Notes under the pieces: model-generated
Seen by the model: the letters and a program-made list of their open reading frames with translations, nothing else
Database searches by the model: none
Told to the model about the DNA's origin: nothing
Shown here: positions 1 to 5,990 of the stretch, piece after piece
Numbering within the stretch: the stretch's first letter is position 1
Layout: every line of letters starts with the position of its first letter
Source of the DNA: an uncultured Variovorax sp.
GTDB lineage: Bacteria; Pseudomonadota; Gammaproteobacteria; Burkholderiales; Burkholderiaceae
Length of the DNA stretch: 6,734 bases
Assembly: GCA_946478645.1 (NCBI GenBank)
Contig: CAMLCW010000280.1
Span: 1 to 6,734, forward strand
Reading direction: 5' to 3'
Translations under genes and position numbers: made by a program

Positions 1-912
1 ATCATGGTCGGCGTGGCGCTGGTGTGCTTCCTGCTGGTGCACATCGCGCCGGGCGATCCGCTGGTGTCGATCCTGCCGCCCGATGCCTCGGCCGAGCTGC
101 AGGCGCAGCTGCGCGAGCTCTACGGCTTCAACCGCTCCCTGCCCGAGCAGTTCCTGCGCTGGGTGTGGCGCGCGCTGCACGGCGACCTCGGCGTGTCGAT
201 CGCGAGCAATCGCGCAGTGGCGGGCGAGGTGTTCACCGCGGTCGGCAACACGCTGCGCCTGGCGGTGGTGGCCACCTTCATCGGCTTCGTGCTGGGTTCG
301 CTGTTCGGCTTCGTGGCGGGGTACTTCCGCGGATCGTGGATCGACCGGGCGGCCTCGATGTTCTCGGTGCTCGGCGTGAGCGTGCCGCACTACTGGCTCG
401 GCATGGTGATGGTGATCGTGTTCTCGTCGCAGCTCATGTGGCTGCCCGCCACGGGCGCGGGGCCGGGCGGTTCGAGCGACTGGGCCTGGGACTGGGCGCA
501 CCTGCAGTTCCTGGTGCTGCCGGCGCTCACGATGTCGGTGATCCCGATGGGCATCATCGCGCGCACGGTGCGCGCGCTGGTGGCCGAGATCCTCGACCAG
601 GAGTTCATCATCGGCCTGCGCGCCAAGGGCCTCACGCACTTCGGCGTGTTCCGCCACATGGTCAAGAACGCCGCGCCCACCGCGCTGGCGGTGATGGGCC
701 TGCAGCTCGGCTACCTGCTCGGCGGCTCGATCCTGATCGAGACGGTGTTCTCGTGGCCCGGCACCGGCTTTCTGCTGAACTCGGCCATCTTCCAGCGCGA
801 CCTGCCGCTGCTGCAGGGAACCATCCTGGTGCTCGCGCTGTTCTTCGTGGTGCTCAACCTGCTGGTCGACGTGCTGCAGACCCTGCTCGATCCGCGCATT
901 GCGCGGGGTTGA
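1..912 (+). CDS. ABC transporter permease, DppB/OppB type (5' end cut by window)
   Basis: This is an inner-membrane permease subunit of a peptide/nickel-type (PepT family) ABC importer. It would pair with the downstream DppC-like permease to form the translocation channel. The frame is open from base 1. The first visible residues are already inside the first membrane helix, followed by the family-typical APGDP at codons 17-21, so roughly 15-25 N-terminal residues lie upstream. The ATG at 4-6 is internal rather than the start. Several hydrophobic helices follow, with a cytoplasmic EAA-type coupling loop at about codons 200-225 (EFIIGLRAKGL, then KNAAPTA) that docks on the ATPases. The C-terminus has the usual ETVFSWPGTG and an ending of LLDPRIARG, so the 3' end is complete. 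The next gene begins 71 bp downstream. The family is clear, but the substrate cannot be read from a permease. Confidence 0.93.
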   Translation: MMVGVALVCFLLVHIAPGDPLVSILPPDASAELQAQLRELYGFNRSLPEQFLRWVWRALHGDLGVSIASNRAVAGEVFTAVGNTLRLAVVATFIGFVLGSLFGFVAGYFRGSWIDRAASMFSVLGVSVPHYWLGMVMVIVFSSQLMWLPATGAGPGGSSDWAWDWAHLQFLVLPALTMSVIPMGIIARTVRALVAEILDQEFIIGLRAKGLTHFGVFRHMVKNAAPTALAVMGLQLGYLLGGSILIETVFSWPGTGFLLNSAIFQRDLPLLQGTILVLALFFVVLNLLVDVLQTLLDPRIARG

Positions 913-933
913 GGCCGTCGCACAAACACGGAC

Positions 934-1049
934 AGCCGAACGCAGAGGGCGCAGAGATTTCGCAGAAGTCGCAAAAGAAAACCATGAAAAGATCTTTTTA
1001 TCTTCCTTCTGCGACTTCTGCGAGACCTTCGCGACTTCTGCGTTCGGCT
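934..1049. repeat. 116-bp imperfect inverted repeat at the permease-permease junction
   Basis: Arms at 934-973 and 1010-1049 are reverse complements at 34 of 40 positions with no gaps. The outer 13 bp (AGCCGAACGCAGA) and inner 13 bp (CGCAGAAGTCGCA) match perfectly, and all six mismatches lie between them. Short direct repeats are visible: CGCAGA at 941, 950 and 961, and GCGACTTCTGCG at 1011 and 1031. The centre holds a 12-bp palindrome, AAAAGATCTTTT, at 987-998. The base composition of the centre is AT-rich, unlike the flanking genes. It looks like a dispersed intergenic repeat that has entered the operon. In mRNA it would form a long hairpin with the dppC-like ATG (984) in its apical loop. 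Copy number in the genome cannot be judged here. Confidence 0.85.
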
Positions 1050-1925
1050 CCCGCTTTGCCTGCCGAATCCATCGCGCCACAGCGCTCGCGCGGCTACTGG
1101 ACTTCGGTGGTGCTGCGCTTCGTGCGCGATCCGGTCGCCATGGGCGCCGCGCTCGTGGTGCTGCTGCTGATCGGGCTGGCGCTGTTCGGCCCCTGGCTCG
1201 CGCCGGCCGATCCGTACGCCTCCTCGATGCTCAAGCGGCTCAAGCCGATCGGCACCGAGGGGCTGCTGCTCGGCAGCGACGAACAGGGCCGCGACATGCT
1301 CTCGCGCCTGATCGTGGGCGCCCGGCTGTCGCTGTTCATCGGCATCACGCCGGTGTTCTGCGCCTTCGTGCTCGGCACGGTGATCGGCATCGTCGCGGGC
1401 TACGCGGGCGGGCTCACCAACACGCTCGTCATGCGCACGATCGACGTGTTCTACGCCTTTCCGTCGGTGCTGCTGGCGATCGCGCTGTCGGGCACGCTGG
1501 GCGCGGGCGTGGTCAATTCGCTGATCTCATTGACGGTGGTGTTCATTCCGCAGATCGCGCGCGTGGCCGAGAGCGTGACCACGCAGGTGCGCACGCGCGA
1601 CTACGTGGAGGCGGCGCGCGCCTCGGGTGCGAGCCCCTTCACGATCGTGCGGGTGCATGTGCTGGGCAATGTGCTCGGGCCGATCTTCGTGTACGCCACG
1701 AGCCTGATCGCGGTGTCGATGATCCTGGCCTCGGGCCTGTCGTTCCTGGGCCTGGGCGTGAAGCCGCCCGAGCCCGAGTGGGGCCTGATGCTCAACACGC
1801 TGCGCACCGCGATCTACGTGCAGCCTTGGGTGGCGGCGTTGCCGGGGCTGATGATTTTCATCACCTCGATCTCGTTCAACCTGCTGTCGGACGGGTTGCG
1901 GACGGCGATGGACAACAAGGGGTGA
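984..1925 (+). CDS. ABC transporter permease, DppC/OppC type
   Basis: This is the second inner-membrane permease of the peptide-type importer, 313 aa from the ATG at 984, close to family length. A soluble N-terminal tail precedes the first helix (about residues 51-72, VAMGAALVVLLLIGLALFGP). LLGSDEQGRDMLSRLIVGAR is the typical periplasmic segment before helix 2. The EAA coupling loop begins at about residue 206 (DYVEAARASGASP), and SFLGLGVKPPEPEWG followed by the final helix and LSDGLRTAMD closes the protein. The start is uncertain. Residues 1-22 (MKRSFYLPSATSARPSRLLR...) are encoded by the right half of an inverted repeat and do not look like native permease sequence. The region before ATG 984 has no good ribosome-binding site. 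An in-frame TTG at 1056 (giving M-PAESIAPQRSRGYW, 289 aa) lies just after the repeat but also lacks one. The product is secure; the N-terminus is not. Confidence 0.92.
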   Translation: MKRSFYLPSATSARPSRLLRSAPALPAESIAPQRSRGYWTSVVLRFVRDPVAMGAALVVLLLIGLALFGPWLAPADPYASSMLKRLKPIGTEGLLLGSDEQGRDMLSRLIVGARLSLFIGITPVFCAFVLGTVIGIVAGYAGGLTNTLVMRTIDVFYAFPSVLLAIALSGTLGAGVVNSLISLTVVFIPQIARVAESVTTQVRTRDYVEAARASGASPFTIVRVHVLGNVLGPIFVYATSLIAVSMILASGLSFLGLGVKPPEPEWGLMLNTLRTAIYVQPWVAALPGLMIFITSISFNLLSDGLRTAMDNKG

Positions 1926-1954
1926 GGATGCATGCGTGTGCTGTTTTCGGGGTT

Positions 1955-2048
1955 CGATCCCGCCGACGGGGTACCTTGCTCCGCGAATGTCCCCCGCCTT
2001 CGGCTCCTCCTTTATTTCGCTGCGCAAGGCACCCCATCGGCGGGATCG
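1955..2048 (-). repeat. Stem-loop repeat element, copy 1 (94 bp)
   Basis: Arms at 1955-1979 and 2024-2048 are reverse complements over 25 bp with two exceptions (1967/2036 and 1973/2030). On the minus strand both exceptions become G-T wobbles, so the stem closes fully there. The 44-nt core (1980-2023), read on the minus strand, contains an inner 5-bp helix GCGAA/TTCGC, an AAATAAAGGAGGAG segment and a small GCC-GAA-GGC hairpin. The same core recurs in opposite orientation at 2119-2163 with one substitution and one single-base indel. The element occupies most of the first half of the gap between the permease and ATPase genes. It resembles REP or MITE-like intergenic repeats in form, but no known family is recognised. 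Confidence 0.85.
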
Positions 2049-2092
2049 CGCACAGAGCGGTCGTTCATCAGCGATGCACGACGAGCGTGCCC

Positions 2093-2189
2093 TGTGCTCA
2101 GGGTACTGGGTGCTCCCCGCAGCGAAATAAAGGAGGAGCCGCAGGCCGGGGGACATTCGCGGAGGGGAGTACCCGGTGCCCTGGGCACA
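2093..2189 (+). repeat. Stem-loop repeat element, copy 2, inverted relative to copy 1 (97 bp)
   Basis: Arms at 2093-2118 and 2164-2189 pair over 26 bp: 22 Watson-Crick pairs and four G-T wobbles (2098/2184, 2104/2178, 2107/2175, 2112/2170), with no true mismatch on the plus strand. The core at 2119-2163 holds the inner helix GCGAA (2122-2126)/TTCGC (2156-2160), a Shine-Dalgarno-like AAAGGAGGAG in the loop (2129-2138) and a GCC-GCA-GGC hairpin (2138-2146). Copy 2 lies 44 bp from copy 1, and the spacer 2049-2092 has no recognisable gene. Being in the sense orientation, this copy should fold in the operon transcript, ending 29 bp before the ATPase start codon. No poly-T tract follows, so it is not a standard intrinsic terminator. 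Confidence 0.85.
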
Positions 2190-2204
2190 CCCTCCGACCC
2201 ACAT

Positions 2205-2210
2205 GAGGAG
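2205..2210 (+). promoter_or_regulatory. Ribosome-binding site for the first ATPase gene
   Basis: GAGGAG lies 8 nt upstream of TTG 2219. It is the best-placed Shine-Dalgarno sequence near the gene and decides in favour of the non-ATG start. It overlaps a minimal reading frame, ATG-AGG-AGC-TGA (2203-2214), which is probably incidental. Confidence 0.75.
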
Positions 2211-2218
2211 CTGACGAT

Positions 2219-3271
2219 TTGGATACTCCGAAAGACATCGGCGGCCCCGCCCAACCGCTGCTCACCATCACCGGCCTGGTCAAGCACTTTCCGCTCAAGA
2301 AGGACGCGCTCGGCCGCGGCGGCGGCGTGGTGCGCGCGGTCGACGGCGTGGACTTCGAGGTGCACAAGGGCGAGACGCTGGGCGTGGTCGGCGAATCGGG
2401 TTGCGGCAAGTCGACCACCGCGCGCCTCCTGATGCAGCTCATCGCGCCGACGCGCGGCGAGGTGGTGTTCGACGGCCGCGAGGTCGGCGGGCGCGACCTG
2501 CCGCTGAAGGAGTTCCGGCGCCAGGTACAGATGGTGTTCCAGGACAGCTATGCCTCGCTCAACCCGCGCCTCACCATCGAAGACTCCGTCGCGTTCGGGC
2601 CCCAGGTGCATGGCGTGCCGCAGCGCGAGGCGGTGGCGCGCGCACGCGACCTGCTCGCGCGCGTGGGGCTCTCGCCGCAGCGCTTTGCCGAGCGCTATCC
2701 GCACGAGCTGTCGGGCGGCCAGCGCCAGCGCGTCAACATCGCGCGCGCGCTCGCGCTGCAGCCGCGCATGGTGATCCTCGACGAGGCCGTTTCGGCGCTG
2801 GACAAGTCGGTCGAGGCGCAGGTCATCAACCTGCTGCTCGACCTGAAGGCCGAGTTCGGCCTGACCTACGTCTTCATCAGCCACGACCTGCACGTGGTGC
2901 GCTACGTGAGCGACCGCGTGATGGTGATGTACCTCGGGCAAGTGGCCGAGATCGGCCCGTCCGAGACGCTCTACGAGGCGCCGGCGCACCCCTACACGCG
3001 CGCGCTGCTGTCGTCGATGCCGTCGATGGACCCCGACCGCCGCACCGAGACCGCCGCGCTCGCGGGCGATCCGCCCAACCCGATCGATCCGCCGAGCGGC
3101 TGCCGCTTTCATCCGCGCTGCGCACTCGCGGCGCCGGTGTGCAGCCAGGTGGTGCCCGAGCGCATCGCGACCGGCGCGCGGCATGCGGTGAGCTGCCTGG
3201 TGCACGAAGCGGGCAGCGGGCATCCGATGGCGCAGCCCACGCGCCGACACGACGAAAGGCAGGCCGCATGA
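2219..3271 (+). CDS. Peptide-type ABC transporter ATP-binding protein, DppF-like
   Basis: This is a cytoplasmic ATPase subunit of the peptide-type importer, 350 aa from a TTG start chosen for its GAGGAG ribosome-binding site. The nucleotide-binding domain is complete: Walker A GESGCGKS at residues 58-65, Q-loop VFQD with Q108, signature LSGGQRQR at 164-171, Walker B VILDEAVSALD with D188-E189, and the H-loop SHD with H222. Walker B has DEA where the family more often has DEP; the catalytic Glu is intact. The C-terminal oligopeptide-transporter extension has HPYTRAL and four cysteines (GCRFHPRC, PVC, VSC), a pattern seen in family members that bind an iron-sulphur cluster. The VVRAVDGVDFEV segment before Walker A is typical of DppF. 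It overlaps the next ATPase by ATGA, so the two are probably translated together and form the ATPase heterodimer. Confidence 0.94.
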   Translation: MDTPKDIGGPAQPLLTITGLVKHFPLKKDALGRGGGVVRAVDGVDFEVHKGETLGVVGESGCGKSTTARLLMQLIAPTRGEVVFDGREVGGRDLPLKEFRRQVQMVFQDSYASLNPRLTIEDSVAFGPQVHGVPQREAVARARDLLARVGLSPQRFAERYPHELSGGQRQRVNIARALALQPRMVILDEAVSALDKSVEAQVINLLLDLKAEFGLTYVFISHDLHVVRYVSDRVMVMYLGQVAEIGPSETLYEAPAHPYTRALLSSMPSMDPDRRTETAALAGDPPNPIDPPSGCRFHPRCALAAPVCSQVVPERIATGARHAVSCLVHEAGSGHPMAQPTRRHDERQAA

Positions 3272-4278
3272 GCGACACCGATCCGATGGTTCGCCTGCGC
3301 GACCTGAGCGTCGTCTTCAGCGGCGGGCGCAAGCCCGTGCATGCCGTGAGCGGCGTGAGCCTGGACGTGCGCCGCGGCGAAGCGGTCGCGCTGATCGGCG
3401 AGTCGGGCTCGGGCAAGAGCGTGACCCTGCGCACGCTGCTGCGGCTGCACCCCGAGCGCCGCACGCGCATCGGCGGCCAGGTGCAGGTGGCCGGGCACGA
3501 CGTGCTCGCGATGTCGACGCGCGAACTCGACGGCTTTCGCGGCAAGGTCGCGTCGATGATCTTCCAGGAGCCGCTGCTCGCGCTCGACCCGGTGTATTCG
3601 GTCGGTGCGCAGATCGTCGAATCGATCCGGCGCCATGAGAAGGGGGTCAGTGCGGCCGAGGCGCAGCAACGCGCGCTCGCGCTGTTCGAGCGCGTGCGCA
3701 TCCCGAGCCCGGAGCGCCGCCTGGCGGCCTATCCGCACGAGATGTCGGGCGGCATGCGCCAGCGCGCGATGATCGCGATGGCGCTGGCCTGCAACCCGCA
3801 ACTGCTGCTGGCCGACGAGCCGACCACCGCGCTCGACGCCACGGTGCAGATCCAGATCCTGCTGCTGCTGCGCGAGCTGCAGCGCGACCTCGGCCTGTCG
3901 GTGATCTTCGTCACGCACGACATCGGCGCCGCGGTCGAGGTGGCGGACCGCATCGCCGTGATGTATGCGGGCCGCATCGTCGAGGAAGGCAGCGCGCGCG
4001 AATTGATCCGCACGCCGCGCCACCCCTACACGATCGCGCTGCTCAAGAGCCGGGCCCATGGCGCGCTCGCGCGCGGCACGCGGCTCGAGACCATCGGCGG
4101 CGCACCGCCCGACCTGTCCGCGCTGCCGCCCGGCTGCGCGTTCGCCGAGCGCTGCGGCCTCGCCGCCGAGGCCTGCCGCATTGCACAGCCGCCCGCCGTC
4201 GAACTGGCACCCAATCACCGCGCGCGCTGCATCCGCACCGAGGCTGCAGCCGCCATCGCCCCCGCCCTGGTAGCCTGA
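3268..4278 (+). CDS. Peptide-type ABC transporter ATP-binding protein, DppD-like
   Basis: This is the second ATPase of the importer, 336 aa. The ATG at 3268 overlaps the previous stop by 4 bp and is preceded by a purine-rich AAAGGCAGG site (3255-3263) inside the upstream gene. Motifs are complete: Walker A GESGSGKS (44-51), Q-loop IFQEP with Q100, signature MSGGMRQR (159-166), Walker [12 protein letters not shown] with D183-E184, and H-loop THD with H217. The C-terminal extension has RHPYTIALL and four cysteines ([14 protein letters not shown]), as in DppD-type proteins known to carry a 4Fe-4S cluster. MSGGMRQR and [12 protein letters not shown] are typical of the D-type partner, so with the DppF-like gene before it the importer has a full ATPase pair. 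The gene order F then D is the reverse of E. coli dpp. Confidence 0.94.
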   Translation: MSDTDPMVRLRDLSVVFSGGRKPVHAVSGVSLDVRRGEAVALIGESGSGKSVTLRTLLRLHPERRTRIGGQVQVAGHDVLAMSTRELDGFRGKVASMIFQEPLLALDPVYSVGAQIVESIRRHEKGVSAAEAQQRALALFERVRIPSPERRLAAYPHEMSGGMRQRAMIAMALACNPQLLLADEPTTALDATVQIQILLLLRELQRDLGLSVIFVTHDIGAAVEVADRIAVMYAGRIVEEGSARELIRTPRHPYTIALLKSRAHGALARGTRLETIGGAPPDLSALPPGCAFAERCGLAAEACRIAQPPAVELAPNHRARCIRTEAAAAIAPALVA

Positions 4279-4302
4279 ACCTGCCGCACCGACTTCACCA
4301 CC

Positions 4303-5496
4303 ATGCCCCTGCACGACCCCGCCCACGCCTTCGTTCCCTATCCCGACGCGCCGGTGCCGCACGCGCCCACCGGCCCGCTCGCCGGCCTGCGCTTTGCCGC
4401 CAAGGACCTGTTCGACGTCGCCGGCCATCCCACGGGCGGCGGCAGCCCGATCGTGCTGGCGATGTCGGGCATCAAGACGCACACCGCGCCCACGGTGCAG
4501 AAGCTGCTCGACGCGGGCGCGCGCTTCGTCGGCAAGACGGTGACCGACGAGCTCGCGTTCTCGATGAACGGCAACAACGCGCATTTCGGCGCGCCGATCA
4601 ACGGCGCCGCGAAAGACCGCATCGCGGGCGGCTCGTCGTCGGGCTCGGCCTCGGCCGTGTCGTGGGGCCTGTGCGACTTCGCGCTCGGCACCGACACCGG
4701 CGGCTCGGTGCGGGCCCCGGCCAACCACTGCGGCCTCTACGGCCTGCGGCCGACGCACGGGCGCGTGAGCCTCGAGGGCGTGATGGACCTCGCGCCGAGC
4801 CTGGACACCTGCGGCTGGTTCGCGCGCGACGCCGCGACCTTGGCGCGCGTGGCCGACGTGCTGCTGGGCGCCGACGCGGTGGCCCTGCCGGCGCGCGTGC
4901 GGCTGCTGCGGCCCGACGATGTCTGGTCGCTCGCGGTGCCGGCCGCGGCCACGGCGCTGGCCGATGCCGCCGCGCGCGTGCAGGCCGTGCTCGGCGATGC
5001 CGCCGGCATCGACGTGGCGCTCGATTCTTTCGATGCGATGTACTGGAACTTCCGCTACGTGCAGGGGCATGAGGCCTGGCTCACCGACGGTCCGCTGATC
5101 GAGCGATATGCGCCGCCGCTCGGCCCCGGCGTGGCCGAGCGCTTCGCCTGGTCGCGCGAAGTGACCGACGCGCAGATAGACGCCGGCCGCGCTTTCCGCA
5201 GCGCCTTCCGCAGCCACCTGGCCGAACTGCTCGGCCACGACGGCGTGCTGCTGATGCCGACCATGCCCGACATCGCGCCGCTGTGCAGCGAGAGCGAGTC
5301 CGCGCTCGACGACTACCGCAACCGCGCCATCCGGATGCTCTGCATCGCAGGCCTCAGCGGCTTTCCGCAGCTGTCGATGCCGCTCGCGCAGCGCGAAGGC
5401 GCGCCGCTGGGCCTTTCGCTGCTCGGCCCCGCAGGCTCGGACCGCTCGCTGGTCGCACTGGCCGAGCAGATCGCGGCAGCGACTCAGGGCGGCTGA
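4303..5496 (+). CDS. Amidase-signature family hydrolase, AMI1-like
   Basis: This 397-aa cytoplasmic amidase hydrolyses a carboxamide to acid and ammonia. The Ser-cisSer-Lys triad is visible: Lys34 in AAKDLFD, Ser111 in GGSSSGSA and nucleophile Ser135 in GTDTGGSVRAPA. The 24-residue spacing of the two serines equals that of the characterised family. From memory, it is close along its length to Arabidopsis AMI1 (indole-3-acetamide hydrolase, triad K36/S113/S137): compare TDELAFSMNGNNAHFGAP, LDTCGWFARDAATLARV and GPGVAERF. There is no signal peptide, and the start fits AMI1 in distance to the catalytic Lys. No clear ribosome-binding site is seen in the 24-bp gap after the ATPase gene, so expression probably depends on operon readthrough. 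The 3' end overlaps allA on the other strand. Context suggests it acts on the imported solute; indole-3-acetamide is only one possibility. Confidence 0.88.
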   Translation: MPLHDPAHAFVPYPDAPVPHAPTGPLAGLRFAAKDLFDVAGHPTGGGSPIVLAMSGIKTHTAPTVQKLLDAGARFVGKTVTDELAFSMNGNNAHFGAPINGAAKDRIAGGSSSGSASAVSWGLCDFALGTDTGGSVRAPANHCGLYGLRPTHGRVSLEGVMDLAPSLDTCGWFARDAATLARVADVLLGADAVALPARVRLLRPDDVWSLAVPAAATALADAAARVQAVLGDAAGIDVALDSFDAMYWNFRYVQGHEAWLTDGPLIERYAPPLGPGVAERFAWSREVTDAQIDAGRAFRSAFRSHLAELLGHDGVLLMPTMPDIAPLCSESESALDDYRNRAIRMLCIAGLSGFPQLSMPLAQREGAPLGLSLLGPAGSDRSLVALAEQIAAATQGG

Positions 5497-5990
5497 ACAG
5501 TCACCGGCGCGGCCAGGCGGCAAAGCGCGCAGTCGAGCGCATCGGCGCGGCGCTCCAGCACCACGAAGTCGCCCGCGTCCAGCGCCAGCAGCGCGTGGTG
5601 CCAGGTGCCGGGCGCGAGCACCACGCCCTGCAGCCCGTCCGTGGCGAAGGCCGACAGCTCGGCCGCCGACGTGGGCGCCGCGCCGGCCCGCGCGACCACG
5701 ATCACGAAGCGACGCATCCCGAGCGGCACGAAAGCCTGGCTGCCGAGCGCATGCCGCTCGAGTTCTGCGACCTCATGTGGAAAGCGCCGTGCGTGCGCGC
5801 GGAACAGCGCGAGCATCGGCCGACCGCCCTCGGCATCGAGCTGCAGGTCGTCCACCAGGTCAAAGCGCTGTGCGCTGCCGCCATTGATGGGCCGGCCTTC
5901 GCCGGACGGGGCGGCGATCACCGTGCCGAAGGGCGCGAAGGCTTCGGCGGTCAGTGGCTGGATGGCAAGCAAGGCATTGGCAGGCGTCAT
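5484..5990 (-). CDS. allA: Ureidoglycolate lyase (AllA)
   Basis: This enzyme cleaves ureidoglycolate to glyoxylate and urea, the last step of allantoin/purine ring catabolism in the cytoplasm. The 168-aa product is near the 160 aa of E. coli AllA. Conserved blocks are visible in order: LTAEAFAPFGTVI (13-25), PINGGSAQRF (34-43), ELERHALGSQAFVPL (76-90), DGLQGVVLAPGTWHH (118-132) and GDFVVLERR (140-148). The start at 5990 was chosen because the conserved domain begins at once and its ATG overlaps the TGA of the upstream UdgX gene (ATGA). The same frame stays open further upstream to 6260, but that stretch is the UdgX gene read out of frame. No Shine-Dalgarno sequence precedes the ATG, which suggests translational coupling. 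No other allantoin-pathway gene is in the window. Confidence 0.92.
   Translation of the reverse strand: MTPANALLAIQPLTAEAFAPFGTVIAAPSGEGRPINGGSAQRFDLVDDLQLDAEGGRPMLALFRAHARRFPHEVAELERHALGSQAFVPLGMRRFVIVVARAGAAPTSAAELSAFATDGLQGVVLAPGTWHHALLALDAGDFVVLERRADALDCALCRLAAPVTVQPP

Noticed and set aside
24..983. Upstream extension of the DppC-like permease frame through the whole DppB-like gene.
   Set aside because: Before 984 it is the +2 frame of the DppB-like gene and gives Arg/Ala-rich nonsense. Only the part from 984 (or 1056) onwards encodes a permease.
2093..2189. Intrinsic transcription terminator between permease and ATPase genes.
   Set aside because: The hairpin is much longer than a typical terminator, has a complex loop, no T-tract follows, and the downstream genes belong to the same transporter.
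1955..2189. Insertion sequence or CRISPR-like array.
   Set aside because: There are only two units, in opposite orientation, with no transposase, no convincing target-site duplication and no regular direct repeats with spacers.
2203..2214. Tiny leader peptide ATG-AGG-AGC-TGA just before the first ATPase gene.
   Set aside because: It encodes three residues, has no ribosome-binding site of its own and overlaps the GAGGAG used by TTG 2219; most likely chance.
3109..5523. Long open frame of about 800 codons on the minus strand, antisense to the DppD-like ATPase and amidase genes.
   Set aside because: Its translation is Arg/Ala/Gly/His-rich low-complexity sequence, typical of the antisense frame of GC-rich genes. 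The plus-strand genes beneath it have full catalytic motifs.
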